A DNA stretch of 64,000 nt from Gliomastix tumulicola (taxonomy: Eukaryota; Ascomycota; Sordariomycetes; Hypocreales; Bionectriaceae), in contig BCHX01000007.1 of the NCBI GenBank assembly GCA_001599755.1, positions 2,790,001 through 2,854,000 of the forward strand, in the 5' to 3' direction. Positions 10,875-22,439 of this stretch are shown one piece after another. The position numbers and the translations under genes were made by a program. The notes beneath the pieces were generated by a model. The model was given only the letters and a program-made list of their open reading frames with translations. It had not been told where the DNA came from and searched no databases. The stretch's first letter is position 1. Every line of letters begins with the position of its first letter.

Positions 10875-12588
10875 CTGGGGGCGGCGCTGCTCTGCTGGTG
10901 GGCGCGCTCAGACGTGGAAGAGGGGTTATGTTCCCGTGCGTACTGTCACAGAACGGTGACACTGAGAGACAGAAGAGGAAGAAAAATAAAAATTTAAGGA
11001 AAATATAGAGAAATATGACGAGAACTGGCTTCTTCCGAAGGCCACCAAGCGACAAAGAAGCTGGATAAAAATATCCTAGGCTGTCTAATAACAGCACGGT
11101 GCGCAAGGGGCCTTTTGGAAGAAGAGCTGCTCAGCGAGGCAACATCAAGCCTCGAGCACCATGGCGGTGAGCGAGAATATCGAGTGTAGCGGTCCGTGTA
11201 ACGAGCAGAGCGAGCGAGTGACGTGCTTTGTGCGTGTCAGCAGCAGAGCAGACGGGGGAGGGGAAAGAGAGTGTGTGTCAGGACACAAATCGCGATAATG
11301 GACGAACGCGCCCGAGGGACTTTCAGAAGGGTGTGTGACCGGGGCCAGGGAAGTGCCGGATCACGATCGATGGCGGGAATGAAATTTCGTCTGGGACGGC
11401 GCCGAGGATGCTGCCATGTTGGGTCTCTTGGTGTCTGTTCAAGTGGGCCGTGGCATGCCGACGGGACAAAGCAAAAGGACGCCGTCAATCGGTGCTCCGA
11501 ACGCCGAAGGCCCCCAAGATTGCTGACTTAGCAGCCTGAAGCGGCGGTTGGGGAAACACGACGGGACAGGCGCAACACGCTGCCTCCCATCAATCTCAAA
11601 CCGGGCATGGCAGGCACTTCAGCACCACGTCAACCGGGCGCGGTGAAGAACCCTGGAACTTATCCTATGGCTGTGGATTGTCCCGCCCACGCACCGGTGT
11701 CAGAAACGGCGGGCAAGTCGTATTTCCGTACGCGTTGAAGTAGATATTCTAACGTGGTTGGTATTAGTGCTTGAGGAGGATGCGGTGACGACCTTGAGCC
11801 TACATGACCCTCTTGTCCTGCTTGGCTTCGCTGAAGCTGTTTGCTTTAGCTTAGTGAGGGCGACATTGACAGTCATACATTTCGGAAAGGGCTTCGAGTG
11901 TTGGTCCGACATGTCGTGAGCCGCAATTGCGATGTGTAGACCCGGATGTCCGTGTCTTGTCAGTGATTCAGATGCATCTGAGACGGTGAAAGCAAGCCCG
12001 CGCGCCATGATGGGCGAGGGCCGATATGATAAGTAGGGCTCCTTGCGATTGTGTCGCGACATTCCCATAGAATAGGACGCGTTCATTAAGGAGTCGGGTC
12101 ATTTTTTGCCCGGACGCTCTGTGAGAAACTGTCTTCCAGTTCTTGAGGCAGGTGCGAGGCGAGGCTTGAGAAAGAAGGCAGGTGCAGTCGTGTCGGGGAA
12201 GGAGCTCTGGGTCGTCGCCCGACGTGCCTTCCCAAAGCTCACGAACACGTCTAAAGCAAACAGAAATTAGCCCACCGTCGCATTTTGACGCTCGCCCGAT
12301 TCCAGGCTTGACTGTCCCTCAGGTTCCAATTCTACGCCACCAGCAAATGCGACCTCAGTTGCACACCGCCCAGGCCGAGAAACAATTGCGACCACCTGCG
12401 CATGCACAATAAAAACGGATGCTTTTTCCGTGAGCAAACGCCGCCCACCTCCTCTTCTCCTCTCCTCCTCGCCTTTCACTGCACTATTACCTTGCAGCAT
12501 CGCGACATCCTGCATTCGTCACTGGCTTTTGGGAGGCGCATTTCAATATTCCACATACTTGCTGTCTACTGCAAAGACGATACAACAA
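10875..12588. other. Gene-free spacer upstream of KAR5
   Basis: About 1.7 kb with no supportable gene. The longest frame (minus strand, 11700-12086, 128 codons) has biased Ser/Thr/Arg content and no motif. The final ~150 bases are CT-rich, as in fungal core promoters. Confidence 0.5.
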
Positions 12589-14466
12589 ATGCGTCCCCTC
12601 ACTCTCAGCGCGCTTCTCTGCGCCCTGCAAGCACATCTTGCTGCTTGCATCTCCTGGGGCAGGTCAAGAGGTAAGATCATGCTCGAATTCGGCTGGGAAT
12701 AGCCGGCCTCGGACCAACACGCTGCCCGTGCTAACACTTACCATCCGCAGATGTGCCGGTAGATGTCCAATTCGACCACAGCAGACGTGTTCAGTCCCCT
12801 CCGGCTTCCCTCCCAGAGGTCTATGCCAGTGCGCTGGACGAACTCCAGGAGATGGAGTCGGCCCCTCTCTGCCACCGCAATGCTGCTCGTCTGCTCGTGA
12901 ACAATTGCCAGCTGCTGGATGGCAAAGACGATGCCACTATTCTCACGGACAGCGGCACAGCTTCGAGGGACTTCGTCGACACGTATGCCGCGAGCCTGGC
13001 CATCTGTGATCTCGAGCGTGGTAGCTTCAGGATCCCATCTACCTGCGTCAAGTTTCAGGAGCAAGCACTGGCAAGGCTCTCCGTCCCATCACAGCCCCAA
13101 TTGCATGTGTCAAGTACTGAAGTCGACAGGTGCCTTGAGGGTCTCGCCCAATCTGATTCCGCGTGGAACACGTGGGTGAGTTATCGCCATAAAGCTCTAC
13201 GCTTCTGCGAGGCTGCTCGGGCTGATCATATGAAAGGTATGGAATACCGAGCGTCGACGATTCTGGGCATGCTGACCTGCTTTTCTAGACCGAGACATTC
13301 GCCTTTACCAGCGGCTGACAAAGATCATGGCGCGACTCACCACGGAAGTGGAAAGCCACGTGGAGGAACGCCTGAGATCCTTCGATCAGGCTTTCGATAG
13401 GACAAGTGATGCTCTGAACAGCTTGGAGCCGCGCGTTGATGCCGCCAAGTCAAGCCTTGGAGAGCTGGAGGAGATGCTCTCGTCAAGACTTTTTCATCTG
13501 GCACAGGTAAGTCGCTTCATTGGGAAGAATCTACCGCATATCTAACATCTGGACAGGACCAGCACGACAGGCTGAGTCGAGGACTTGAAGGCGCAACAGC
13601 GCTACAGGAGATGATCGCCCTAATGGTCGCCAGAATGGCACAGAACATGGAACAAATGACCACTACCCAGAGCAACGCATTGGAGGTAATGACTCGGCAG
13701 GTTCAAAGCGAAAAGGAGCTCATTATGATGGCACTCGGGGCTACTATGGCCGGTGCCATATCTATTCAAGAACAGCTGGTAGGTCGCGAGGAGCGCCCGC
13801 TATCTTTTACGAATTGGGGCTGATCGATACGCAGGAACACTCAAGGCTTAAGTCTATCGAGCTCGGTCAAAGACAAGGAGAGATAGCATCTGTGAGTCAT
13901 TCCCAAGTGTGTCATCTCGGTATTTGACCTAACAATTTCAAGGCCCTCAACGGGATAGAGAAACGGACCGAGTCGATAGCTCAAGCCACTGAGGAGCACC
14001 AGAAGAATCTTGAAGCTGCCAATTCACTCGTCGACAGGCTTGCCTTGACCCTCGACTCCGCTGCGACATCGGCGACCGCCTTCCAGTCATCATTCACGTC
14101 TCGCCTAGGACTCTCGGGCTGGTGGCCATACATCTATTGCCCTACGGCGTCTCTTTTGTTGGGGTCGTATGGTCTCCCTCCGTCCCTGATCAGGAACATG
14201 GGGCTTTTCGGGCTGGGTACGTAATGCGCATCAGACTACGGTGGCTATTGCTAACATACTTGCGCACAGGGGAGGTGGTTGCTTACGCGATTTCCTCGCT
14301 GGACGACAAACTCATCGCCTTGATGTCGCCGGCAGACGCTGATGTGCCAACTCCTGATATTCTTAACAACACTCAATCTCGTGCCGACACAGAGCTGCGA
14401 ACTGACGATCTTGCGTCAACTTTCGACTATGACTTACGACGGCGCAGGTTCGCCAAGCAATTCTAA
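12589..14466 (+). CDS. KAR5: Kar5/Tht1-type nuclear membrane fusion protein
   Basis: Membrane protein of the ER and nuclear envelope needed for fusion of nuclei during mating (karyogamy). Seven exons, 12589-12670, 12751-13236, 13289-13506, 13557-13778, 13835-13891, 13943-14216 and 14270-14466, join in phase to 511 residues. A signal peptide (residues 1-20) precedes the Cys-containing lumenal domain, whose signature includes NNCQLL, ASRDFVDTYAASLAICDLERGSF and later cysteines. Residues ~205-400 are helical and coiled-coil-like with many Glu, Gln and Arg. Near the C-terminus two hydrophobic segments flank a short loop (from WWPYIYCPTASLLLGSYG to GEVVAYAISSL). Length and architecture fit the Kar5/GEX1 family. 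Many small introns in a poorly conserved gene explain why only fragments appear as open frames. The gene converges on RAP1. Confidence 0.87.
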
Positions 14467-15027
14467 TCATGGGCTCTCGAGCAGACATATTTCTACATTC
14501 ACGGTTATGGGATTTCTTTTCTTTTTTTTTCGATGCGGGCGACGCAACGCGGATTATCTTACCATCATTTCGTCAGCGCTCGCGCTTTTTGGGATCGGCG
14601 TTTCACATTAGAGACATGAGATACTAGATACGACGCTCTGGCTATTTGGGACTACTCGGGGGATTACACTGGTATATATACAAACAAGGACGGGAACTGG
14701 GTACGGTTTAGATGGGGTGGCCTGGGATTGCCGTCAAATATCTCGAAGCGTTACGAATTAATTCCCATTTCATTCTCCCTGACCGCATGAAAACGAGCCT
14801 GGGGGTGATTCAAGTCAAGGGGAATTACGCTCAGCTTTCGTCTAGCAAAGCCCCAACGCGTGTCGTAATTAAGTACTAAGACGCTTCTCCCGAAGATATG
14901 TGTGAAGCATAGCGCTGAGCGTGGAAGTTCACATGTGTGCTTGTAAAAATAAAACATGATGTCTACCTAAACGCCTTACGTCAATGAATTATCCGACCGG
15001 AATTTCGCGAAGCCAGCCCTCGATATC
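14467..15027. other. Convergent 3' spacer between KAR5 and RAP1
   Basis: Both neighbours end here. The sequence is AT-rich with T-runs near 14517-14530. Small frames present have no features. Confidence 0.6.
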
Positions 15028-17835
15028 CTACATCGAGGTCTCTATTCCGTCGGTCCGCATGGGCATCTTCCCCTCCCTCCTCCTCTTCCTCTCCTCGAGC
15101 GCGGCCTTGTCCGCGAGGAACTGCCTCCGCTGGTCCATCCACACCTCCCCGTGCTTGTTCCGCAGCCTCTTCTCCTCCCTCAGAGCCTTCTTAAGGCTCA
15201 CATGGTCGGCGGCGTCCAGAGGGGTGCGATGCAGGTCCTGGGCGAGGGCATGCCTGAGCGCCCTGTCGTCGCGGTCGGTCCATATGCCGGCGTGGTTGGG
15301 CGGGATGCCGGTGCCCCGGGCGAGGGACTCGAGGACGGTGGTGACGAGGGTGCCCGGGTTCATGGTCGTGGCGAGCATGGCCTTGTTGACGGTCGTGCGC
15401 GGGTAGCCGAGGGATTCGTAGTGTTCGACCCATTGGGGGATGGAGGATGGCTGGCGGGCCATGGAGGGTGGCGGGTTGCCGTTGGCGGAGGTCCTGCGGT
15501 TGTTGTTATTGTTGTTGTTGATTGTGCTGTGACGGCGGGCTGGTTCAGATTGAGTGGCTGCGGGAGGAATGGCTGTGTCGGTTGAGTTACGGAAGGAGGA
15601 GGGGAGGGCCCGTTTCTTGGGGGCAGGTAGCGGTGTTGGCTTGGGCTGGGGTGTGGCGGCCTGTTGGGGAGAGGCGATGGTCTCATCATCGTCATCGTCA
15701 TCGTCTTCGTCGCTGTCTTCGGCAATAGCACTGGGAGCACGTTCCGCCCGCGCGACGAAGGGACTGCTCCCGGCTTCTGACTCTCGTTCCAGCTGTTGCG
15801 AAGGCGTGGTATCGTAGGCTGATTCTATCCGCTCTAGCACCGGCGTGCGGATCTCCATGGACCCCAGATCGGGTGACGGCTCGCGCGTAGCTGGTCGTTG
15901 CGGCGGACTCTTGAGCCTGTCTTGCGTATCGTCCTGGCTGTCTTTGATGGTGTCGTCGAGATTGTAGTGCCGCAGCCGCTGGATCCTCTGGCTCCTGGCC
16001 ACGCTAGGTGACTGCTGCGCCTTGCTACCGCCCGCTGTAGCAAAGCCGAGCATGTGTTCGGGTGTGGAGGGGATGACCGCGTCGGGGGCAAGACGGCGGC
16101 GCTTGAAATTGGTGTCTATGGAGGGCAGAGGCGTCGTGTCGAGGGCCCGTTTCTTCGCTGCGGAGGACGGGGGAGCCAATGACGGTAGCTGGGGCTCTGT
16201 GCTTTCATACTCCTCGGCTGCTTCTGCCACGAGTTGATCCTCTGGAGCCTCTTCTGACTGCTCGTCGCTGCCTGATTCCTGGGACTCTGCGGTCTCGTAC
16301 TCCTCCGCCGCTGAATAGTCATCTTGGGCCTCTTCCGGCTCCTCATCACTGACTGGACCCTCGTCCTCTTCCATGGTGTTAGGGATCATCTGCTCTTCTT
16401 CTGCTCCCCCTCCGGCGGCGTCTGAAATCACCTCATCGCCCGAGTCGGCGGCCGGGTCAGGTTCAAGCCGGGACTTGTTAAAGTCTGTCATGAAATTGAT
16501 GAAGTCCCGGAGATTTTCCTCCCAGCATTCTTGAAGCTGGTCGGGAATATAGTCGTCGTAGTCTTCGTAGCCCAGACAATCCGCCACCTGGATCCACTCG
16601 ATATCTTCGTTGTCGACACCCTGGGAGCCCACGGCATCTGCGAGGTCCCAGATGGGGAATTGCCTGTTCCCGATGATGGGGTTTAGGTTGATGTTGGAGT
16701 TAACGGCATTCATGTACCAGTTCAGATCGTCGTAGAAGGCGTCCATGTTGGGATCCGCGGTGTCGTTTGGTTCTGGTATCGGAGCATTAGGTGGCTCGGA
16801 GGGCAGCGATTCGTGTGAACTTATTGCTGACTCTGGTGAAAGAGGCTCTGGCTCCTGTGGTTTCGGGGGGGACTTGCTGGGCTTCCTTGATGGTGCGTCG
16901 GGGAGTGCTCGTTGAGGCGGCTGTGACGGGCCGGCTTCTGGACTGGATGGGGCATCCCTTGGTGGTGACTGTTTTTGAGCGCGAGGCGGAGGGCGACTTC
17001 GGGCTGGAGCTGCACGATATCGAGGTAACGGGAGTTCCTCTGGGGTCTGTTGTGGCTGTGGCTGGCGTTGGGGCTTTTGCCGAGGAGGAGGAGGCGGTGA
17101 CCGGGATCCATTCTGCGGCTGTGTGTTTGGTGGCACATAATTGGCTATCCGTGTGAGCTGTGTTTGTGTGTAGTACTGCAGCTTCTTCCTCCAGCGGTTC
17201 TGCCATGATTGGTATGTATGCCTGGGATTCTTCGACGCGTTAGCGACACCGGAAACGTACGGAAAGCGATGGATATCGAAGCCGGCGATGGATGTGCCGA
17301 GAACGTGGCCGACCTACTTCGGTTTCTAACTCCTGGTAGATTATATTCCCAGTGCGGTGCTGATTGTGAGAGAGCACCCATTTCACGAGCACGGCATCGT
17401 CCTCCGGCGTGAATTCAACCCGGCCTGACCTCGTGGGCCCGGCCGAGGCGACGGGTCGGGGTCGGGCTTGGTGAGGGTCTGGGCCGATGGCGTAACGGTC
17501 CTTAATCTGGGCGATGCCGTGCTTGACCGAGTCGTCGATGAACTTCCACGAGTACGATCCTGCCGGGGCGTCTTTCCGGGCGTGATCTGCAATGCACATG
17601 TCTGCCTGCTTCTCAAGCGGAACAATCACGCCGCCGCATTCCTAGATCCTTGGGTAAGTCATATATCCAGGCTTGAATGAGAGGGTAGGCCTCGGGGCTT
17701 TTGAAACTGAGGTTGTGCGCGTACCTTGATCTTATTGATGAAGTAGTCTCTCATGGGGACCCGAAGAGCAACCCAGAATCTGACATCCTTGAACATCTTG
17801 TCGCTCAGCGACGCATCGCCGGACGATGTGGCCAT
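15028..17835 (-). CDS. RAP1: Telomere-associated protein Rap1 (BRCT-Myb-RCT)
   Basis: Shelterin-type protein acting at chromosome ends, where it interacts with the double-strand telomere binder. Exons 17835-17725, 17641-17318 and 17229-15028 give 878 residues, all junctions between codons. A BRCT domain covers about residues 14-90 and is split by intron 1. A Rap1-type Myb domain covers about 112-170 (VEFTPEDDAVLVKWVL to TYQSWQNRWRKKLQYYT) and is completed only after intron 2 removal. Residues ~175-740 are low-complexity, Pro/Ser-rich with strongly acidic Glu/Asp stretches, and include a basic KKRAL motif. The C-terminal ~120 residues (HYESLGYPRTTVNKAML, then GIWTDRDD) match the Rap1 C-terminal protein-interaction domain. 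A single Myb, unlike budding yeast Rap1 with two, suggests recruitment by a partner rather than direct telomere binding; that is inference from known families. Confidence 0.92.
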
Positions 17836-18637
17836 CTTGAAAGCCGTAACGCGATATTGAAGCAATGATGGGAAAAATACTGTCCGACAAGAATTACTAT
17901 CAACTCCCACAGCTAGTCGACTGAGATGAACAGTGATGAAATAAAGACAATGGTTGGCGAGTGGGATGAGTGCGCGGTCGTGCTTGGTGGCTGGGCTGTG
18001 TGACGGCTTCTCAGGCAACTCGCGTAAAGTAGGCGTACAGGAAATGCTTCAGCCTAAACGTCATATCGAAAGGGTCGTGAGCCGTGCCGACTCGAGTGAC
18101 GAGTGATCACATATCAGGCGGCTGGTTTCACGCCCATGCCGCGGCGGTGCTGGAGCTCGTGTGCCTTTGTTGCTGATGGCTGATGCCGGACTGAACAGCT
18201 GGACTCGAACGCGTGACTTCAGCTTCGCGACATCACGTGCGTTGTTTAGAGGGGCGGACAGTTGACATAATAAGGGCCTATGAGAAACCTGGATCATTTC
18301 TGTCAGCCAAGTCGGCGAATGATTGGCTGGATCTTCGACTTACCCCATTTCCACTCCATTATCTGCATACCCCGCTTAAATTCAAGATCCGCGTCAGGAG
18401 ACGACATCGTATACGGCTTACGAACGCAGCATCAGCTGCTTCACCTGCTCGCTGCCACCAGACTCTTCCCTTACATGCATTTACCGCTGAGGTGAGCTCT
18501 GCTGCCGCGCATGTCATAACCATTCTTTCATCTTTCCGCGCTATGGTCCTGCTCCGAGAGACGCCGCTTCACCTGATCTCACCGGCCCCGATTCCTCCCT
18601 CAGCTTCGCGGCTGACGGGGAGCCTGACAGCCAAGTC
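17836..18637. promoter_or_regulatory. Divergent promoter region between RAP1 and SWF1
   Basis: About 800 bases separate two start codons facing away from each other. A perfect CACGTG palindrome at 18234-18239 is a candidate bHLH site. A TCGAAC-containing stretch near 18203 resembles a reversed tRNA T-loop, but the arm does not pair. Confidence 0.45.
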
Positions 18638-20041
18638 ATGGGGCCTCTCGGCACGCTTCTGGCGGTCATCTTCTTCATCTCTTTCATGACATTTGTGACC
18701 TTTTTCGGAAGGCTTCCAGCTCTGAGGTTTGTCAACAATCTAGCTACTAGTACTTTAACTCAAGCAGCTTGGTGTCCATTCCCGGTTTACTAATCTTGGT
18801 GCCTGTTCTAGAAACACACCCATTTCTGCCCTATACCGTCTGATATGGGTTCACACGCCGAATGTGGTGCTCGGTATCGACCAGAGACTCACCGGGGGGA
18901 GATTTACTGGCTCTCTGAAGAGGCTGGGCAATCATTTGATGTACGATCGTCATCCTACGGTGGTGGTGAGTCTTTCCCATGCCCCATGGCCGGCCGCCTC
19001 TTATGCGACACAGCATGGCTCATTTATCCATAGATCTTCTTCATCTTGGTCATGTCAGTCGCCGAGGCCATGTTCCTCCCTGAGGCCTGGCCCCAGATCG
19101 GCTGGCTCACCAAGGTCACGGCGACGACCGCCGTCGCGCTTCCATACGTCTTCCTGTATCTCGCCTGCGCCGCCGACCCGGGGTACATCACCAAGGAAAA
19201 CCTCGCCTACCACATGTCACTCTACCCCTACGACTGGGCCCTCTTCCACCCCGGTCGCGTGTGCCGCACCTGCAACCTGATCAAGCCGCCGCGGTCGAAG
19301 CATTGCAACGTCTGCAAGCGCTGCATCGCCCGCTCGGACCACCACTGCATCTTTGTCAACTCGTGCGTGGGGTACGGCAACCACCACTGGTTCGTCTTGC
19401 TGCTCCTCTCCACGGCTGTTCTCACGAGTTACGGCGGAATTTTGGGCCTGTCGCTCGTGTCGGCGCATCTGAAGCGGTACCATCCGGCGTGGTCCCTGTG
19501 GTGTCCGAAGAACATGTCGTGGTCGACGTACTTCTCCGTCTGGGGGCTGGGCATCCGTGGCAATGTCCTTATTGGAGCCTCGACTTTGCTTTCCGGGCTT
19601 ATCTCGCCCCTTGTATGGGGCTTGCTTCTCTACACGATGTATCTCATCTACTGCGGGACAACGACGAACGAGTCCCTTAAATGGTCGGAATGGAAGGAGG
19701 ACGTCCAAGACGGATACGCCTTCGCCCGGACCCTCCCCACCGACAGGCCTCGCGAACGCTATGGCGAACTAGGATGGACGAGATGGCCCGCCGAGGCAGA
19801 CAAGATCATGGTCACGACCAACGACCAGCTCCCGCCGCGGCCCGAGCAGGGCATCCCCGGAGTGGGCGAGTGGGAGGCGGTGCGGTCGATGCGGGACGTG
19901 ACCAATGTGTATGATCTGGGGCTGTGGGATAACCTCCGGGATATCTTCGTCGAGAACCCGTTTGAGCGCGGTAGCGGAGGTGAGCCGTTCACAGAACGGG
20001 AGAGGAGGGTTGCTAGAAATCAGTCCATGTATCCTCCTTAG
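18638..20041 (+). CDS. SWF1: DHHC palmitoyltransferase Swf1
   Basis: Membrane S-acyltransferase of the ER/endosomal system; yeast Swf1 palmitoylates cysteines next to SNARE transmembrane helices. Exons 18638-18726, 18812-18965 and 19034-20041 join in phase to 416 residues. The order is: an N-terminal helix (about 5-25), a luminal loop, two helices up to about residue 125, the cysteine-rich domain from CRTCNLIKPPRSKHC with the catalytic D-H-H-C at residues 183-186, and two further helices (LLLLSTAVLTSYGGILG and the VLIGASTLLSGLISPLV region). A TTNES motif after the last helix matches the DHHC-family TTxE element. The topology with an extra N-terminal helix and the SDHHCIFVNSCVGYGNHHWF style favours Swf1 over Pfa3/Akr types. 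The short first exon was located by splice phase and hydrophobicity. Confidence 0.9.
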
Positions 20042-20632
20042 GGGAATGGCTTGCAGCGATCTAATGGTTCGGGGCCGCGGTGATTATGGAGCGTGTTATG
20101 AGTTGGGAGAGCGGGAGTGTATATGGCGATGTGAGCCTGATTCAAAAATAGAAGAGCTAGCGAGTATAACTTATTTACTGCTCTGGATGGGATATTCACT
20201 CAGAGCCTCTTTTCAGGGCTTATCGATGGTGAAGTTTGTGCGTCTTGATCGACCGCCCCTGTCGGCATATATGGCCTGAGGCCATTGTTCATTGTTCTGT
20301 GAACACACAAAGTCATTGCGCGGGTCAGAGACCTTCGCATGAAGTTCGGGCCTCTAAAGGCACTGAGCCAGCGTAATGTTTAGTTGCTCGTCAGAGTTCA
20401 CAGCCGTACGGAGCGCATTTGCCCCGACGAAGATGAACAACATACCAGTCGTGGTCTATATTAACGCTCTTCACGGCCAACCTCGCTACGGGGATTACTC
20501 ACCCTCAACTTGCTTATCGCCTCGCAACCTAAAGCTTTTTGCTCCGCGAATACTCACACGAGGCCTCGGCAGTTAGCTGCCGACCAAAAAAAAACCCAAA
20601 AAAAAACACACGAGGAATATATCACACACATC
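20042..20632. other. Spacer upstream of the two-helix membrane protein
   Basis: No gene is seen. The end of the spacer carries two A-runs (about 20586-20606) just before the chosen start, typical of a fungal 5' leader. Confidence 0.55.
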
Positions 20633-21688
20633 ATGCGGACCGTCAAGTTCGCTCAAGGCGCCGCAGCTAGCCAGCGCTCGACGCCACTGACCCCCCGAGC
20701 CCCGGACCACGATCATGCTAAACGGCCGACTAACCTGACCGTCCAGATCCCCCCCGCCAAGAGCCACGATGTCAAGGAGCTCGTGAACGTCGCACACATC
20801 CACGACAGGCTATTCAGCACTGAACGAGAGAGGTTCGGCCACGAGACGCCCACGACGCGCCGGAGGCTGGAGAAGGAGGCCGAAATAAAGAGGATGGAGA
20901 GCGACGGGATATCGGGCTGGAACGACTACTTCCACTGGTACGCGGAGCACCCGGGCTTGTACCCGACCAGGCCGCAAGCCCGGTGCCCGTGCTTCCACAC
21001 CGAGGGTCAGCCGAAGCAGTGGGACTCTAGGGACGCGGTCCTCAGCCGCGCTGACGAGCGGGAGAGGAGCCGTGCGCTCCGGGCTTGGAGGCCGTGGGCG
21101 CTGGGTCCGGGGAGGCACCTATCCCCTCGCGGCGGTGCACGCTTGTTGAGGGGGAGGGGCTCGCCGGCGCCTGTGCCTCTGAGAGATCCGTGGCCCACGT
21201 CTGACTCTCCTGTGTCGACGCCGACGCTGCTCCGTGAGCACGCCACAGTTGTAGGTAAGGCCAGTGCTGCGACTGGTGCCGCGATGCTGGAAGTGCCCAC
21301 GCTGACGTTCTTCAAGCGCTTCACCCCGCCCTCAGCTCAAGACCTGTCGAACGCGGAAGCAGGTAGAGGCGCAGCTGCTCCTTTCCCGGGCTGGGACATG
21401 CCGACGCCACCCATTGAGGCAGACCTCGACCCCTGGGATACAGCCTTGTCCACCGACCACGGCGTCGTCGGCCCGCAGACGGTGACGGGGTTTCTGCAGA
21501 TGAGCGGTGCCTACTTTGTCATGCTCATCCTATCGCTCAATGCCACGGCCATGTCCGTTGGCGACTGGGGAATCAGCCTCTGGCCTGTGACGAACGCGCT
21601 GTCGTTCGGGCTGGGAGTTCTCCTGCTCGTTAATGTGGCGTTGCTCTACTTCGTGCTGTCCATAAAGCGCCGGGGACTAGAGCTCTAG
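20633..21688 (+). CDS. Hypothetical protein with two C-terminal membrane helices
   Basis: 351 residues in one exon. I recognise no family. The N-terminal ~270 residues are soluble, rich in Pro, Arg and Thr, with a charged helical stretch (RRRLEKEAEIKRMESDGISGW) and a conserved-looking DYFHWYAEHPGLYP patch. The last 90 residues contain two hydrophobic helices (about 283-307 and 321-344) closed by a short KRRG tail. The frame stays open upstream to 20510, but the Met at 20633 is preferred because it follows an A-rich leader and upstream residues look like untranslated sequence. The helices and long open frame in a GC-rich region support a real gene; function is unknown. Confidence 0.65.
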   Translation: MRTVKFAQGAAASQRSTPLTPRAPDHDHAKRPTNLTVQIPPAKSHDVKELVNVAHIHDRLFSTERERFGHETPTTRRRLEKEAEIKRMESDGISGWNDYFHWYAEHPGLYPTRPQARCPCFHTEGQPKQWDSRDAVLSRADERERSRALRAWRPWALGPGRHLSPRGGARLLRGRGSPAPVPLRDPWPTSDSPVSTPTLLREHATVVGKASAATGAAMLEVPTLTFFKRFTPPSAQDLSNAEAGRGAAAPFPGWDMPTPPIEADLDPWDTALSTDHGVVGPQTVTGFLQMSGAYFVMLILSLNATAMSVGDWGISLWPVTNALSFGLGVLLLVNVALLYFVLSIKRRGLEL

Positions 21689-22439
21689 AGAACCATCTAA
21701 GCAAGCGGTATAGTCAGTCTTTTCGATATCCTTTCTTTTGTTAGTAGTTGCAGGCGAGGCAATCTGCCTTATGCCACTGTCCGGGCAGTCGTTATTTGTT
21801 AGCGGGACGAAAGACAGTGGACCAAATTGCCTTGTTGCCCCACCCCCAAAAGGGATAACAGCCGGGCCGGCAGCCAGCCAAAAGAGGCTCCAGCTGCTTC
21901 ACGCAAAATTCTAGACGATTCTTTTGACCATTTTCTTCTCCATCCTCCCCATTCTGACCGCACAATTCCTCCTCAACTCCCGTCGATTCTTCTCTCTCGT
22001 CCTCGCTCTCACACAGGCTAGGACTCAATTCTGCGACTCTCTCTTTTTCTTGTGACTTTGACTAGCTGCTGGCTCTCGATTCTGTGTCTTTGTAGGCTCA
22101 GGTAAGCATCTCTTCTTCTCTCGTCTCCCCCGCGAGACCCTTCCCCTCTGTCGCGCGCCGAGTCGATCTGCATGATGATACACCAGCTGGCACCAGTCAT
22201 AGAGCGACTTGTACTCCCTTTCCTTGATGACTAAATGCTGTGGTCTTTTGACCCAACACTGATCTCCGACTCGCGCGTCGATTCCTCTGTCAATGTGCAC
22301 TTTTTGCTTGGGCTTGTAGCTAACAGCTTCATGGCTAGCTAAAACACACTCCCTCTAAGAAGGGCCTTTCTGCGTTTGCGAACGACTTGTCGACTGATAA
22401 TAAGACCACGCCGAACGCGATCATACACACACCGTCACA
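21689..22439. other. Upstream region and probable 5' leader of AHA1
   Basis: No gene is seen. A good donor (GTAAGC at 22102) and an acceptor near 22319 allow a 5' leader intron for AHA1, which RNA data would settle. A heat-shock-element-like triplet lies at 21909-21921. Confidence 0.45.
21909..21921 (+). promoter_or_regulatory. Candidate heat shock element
   Basis: TTCTAGACGATTC fits three alternating 5-base units (TTC-nn-GAA-nn-TTC) with one mismatch in the middle unit (GAC). AHA1 is an Hsf1 target in yeast, which makes the site plausible, but it lies about 520 bases upstream of the ATG and could be chance. Confidence 0.3.

Noticed and set aside
11700..12086. 128-codon minus-strand frame
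   Set aside because: Ser/Thr/Arg-biased with no structure; lies in the KAR5 upstream spacer.
18195..18240. tRNA-like T-loop on the minus strand (GTTCGAGTCC)
   Set aside because: The flanking bases do not form a T-stem and no matching acceptor or anticodon arm was found.
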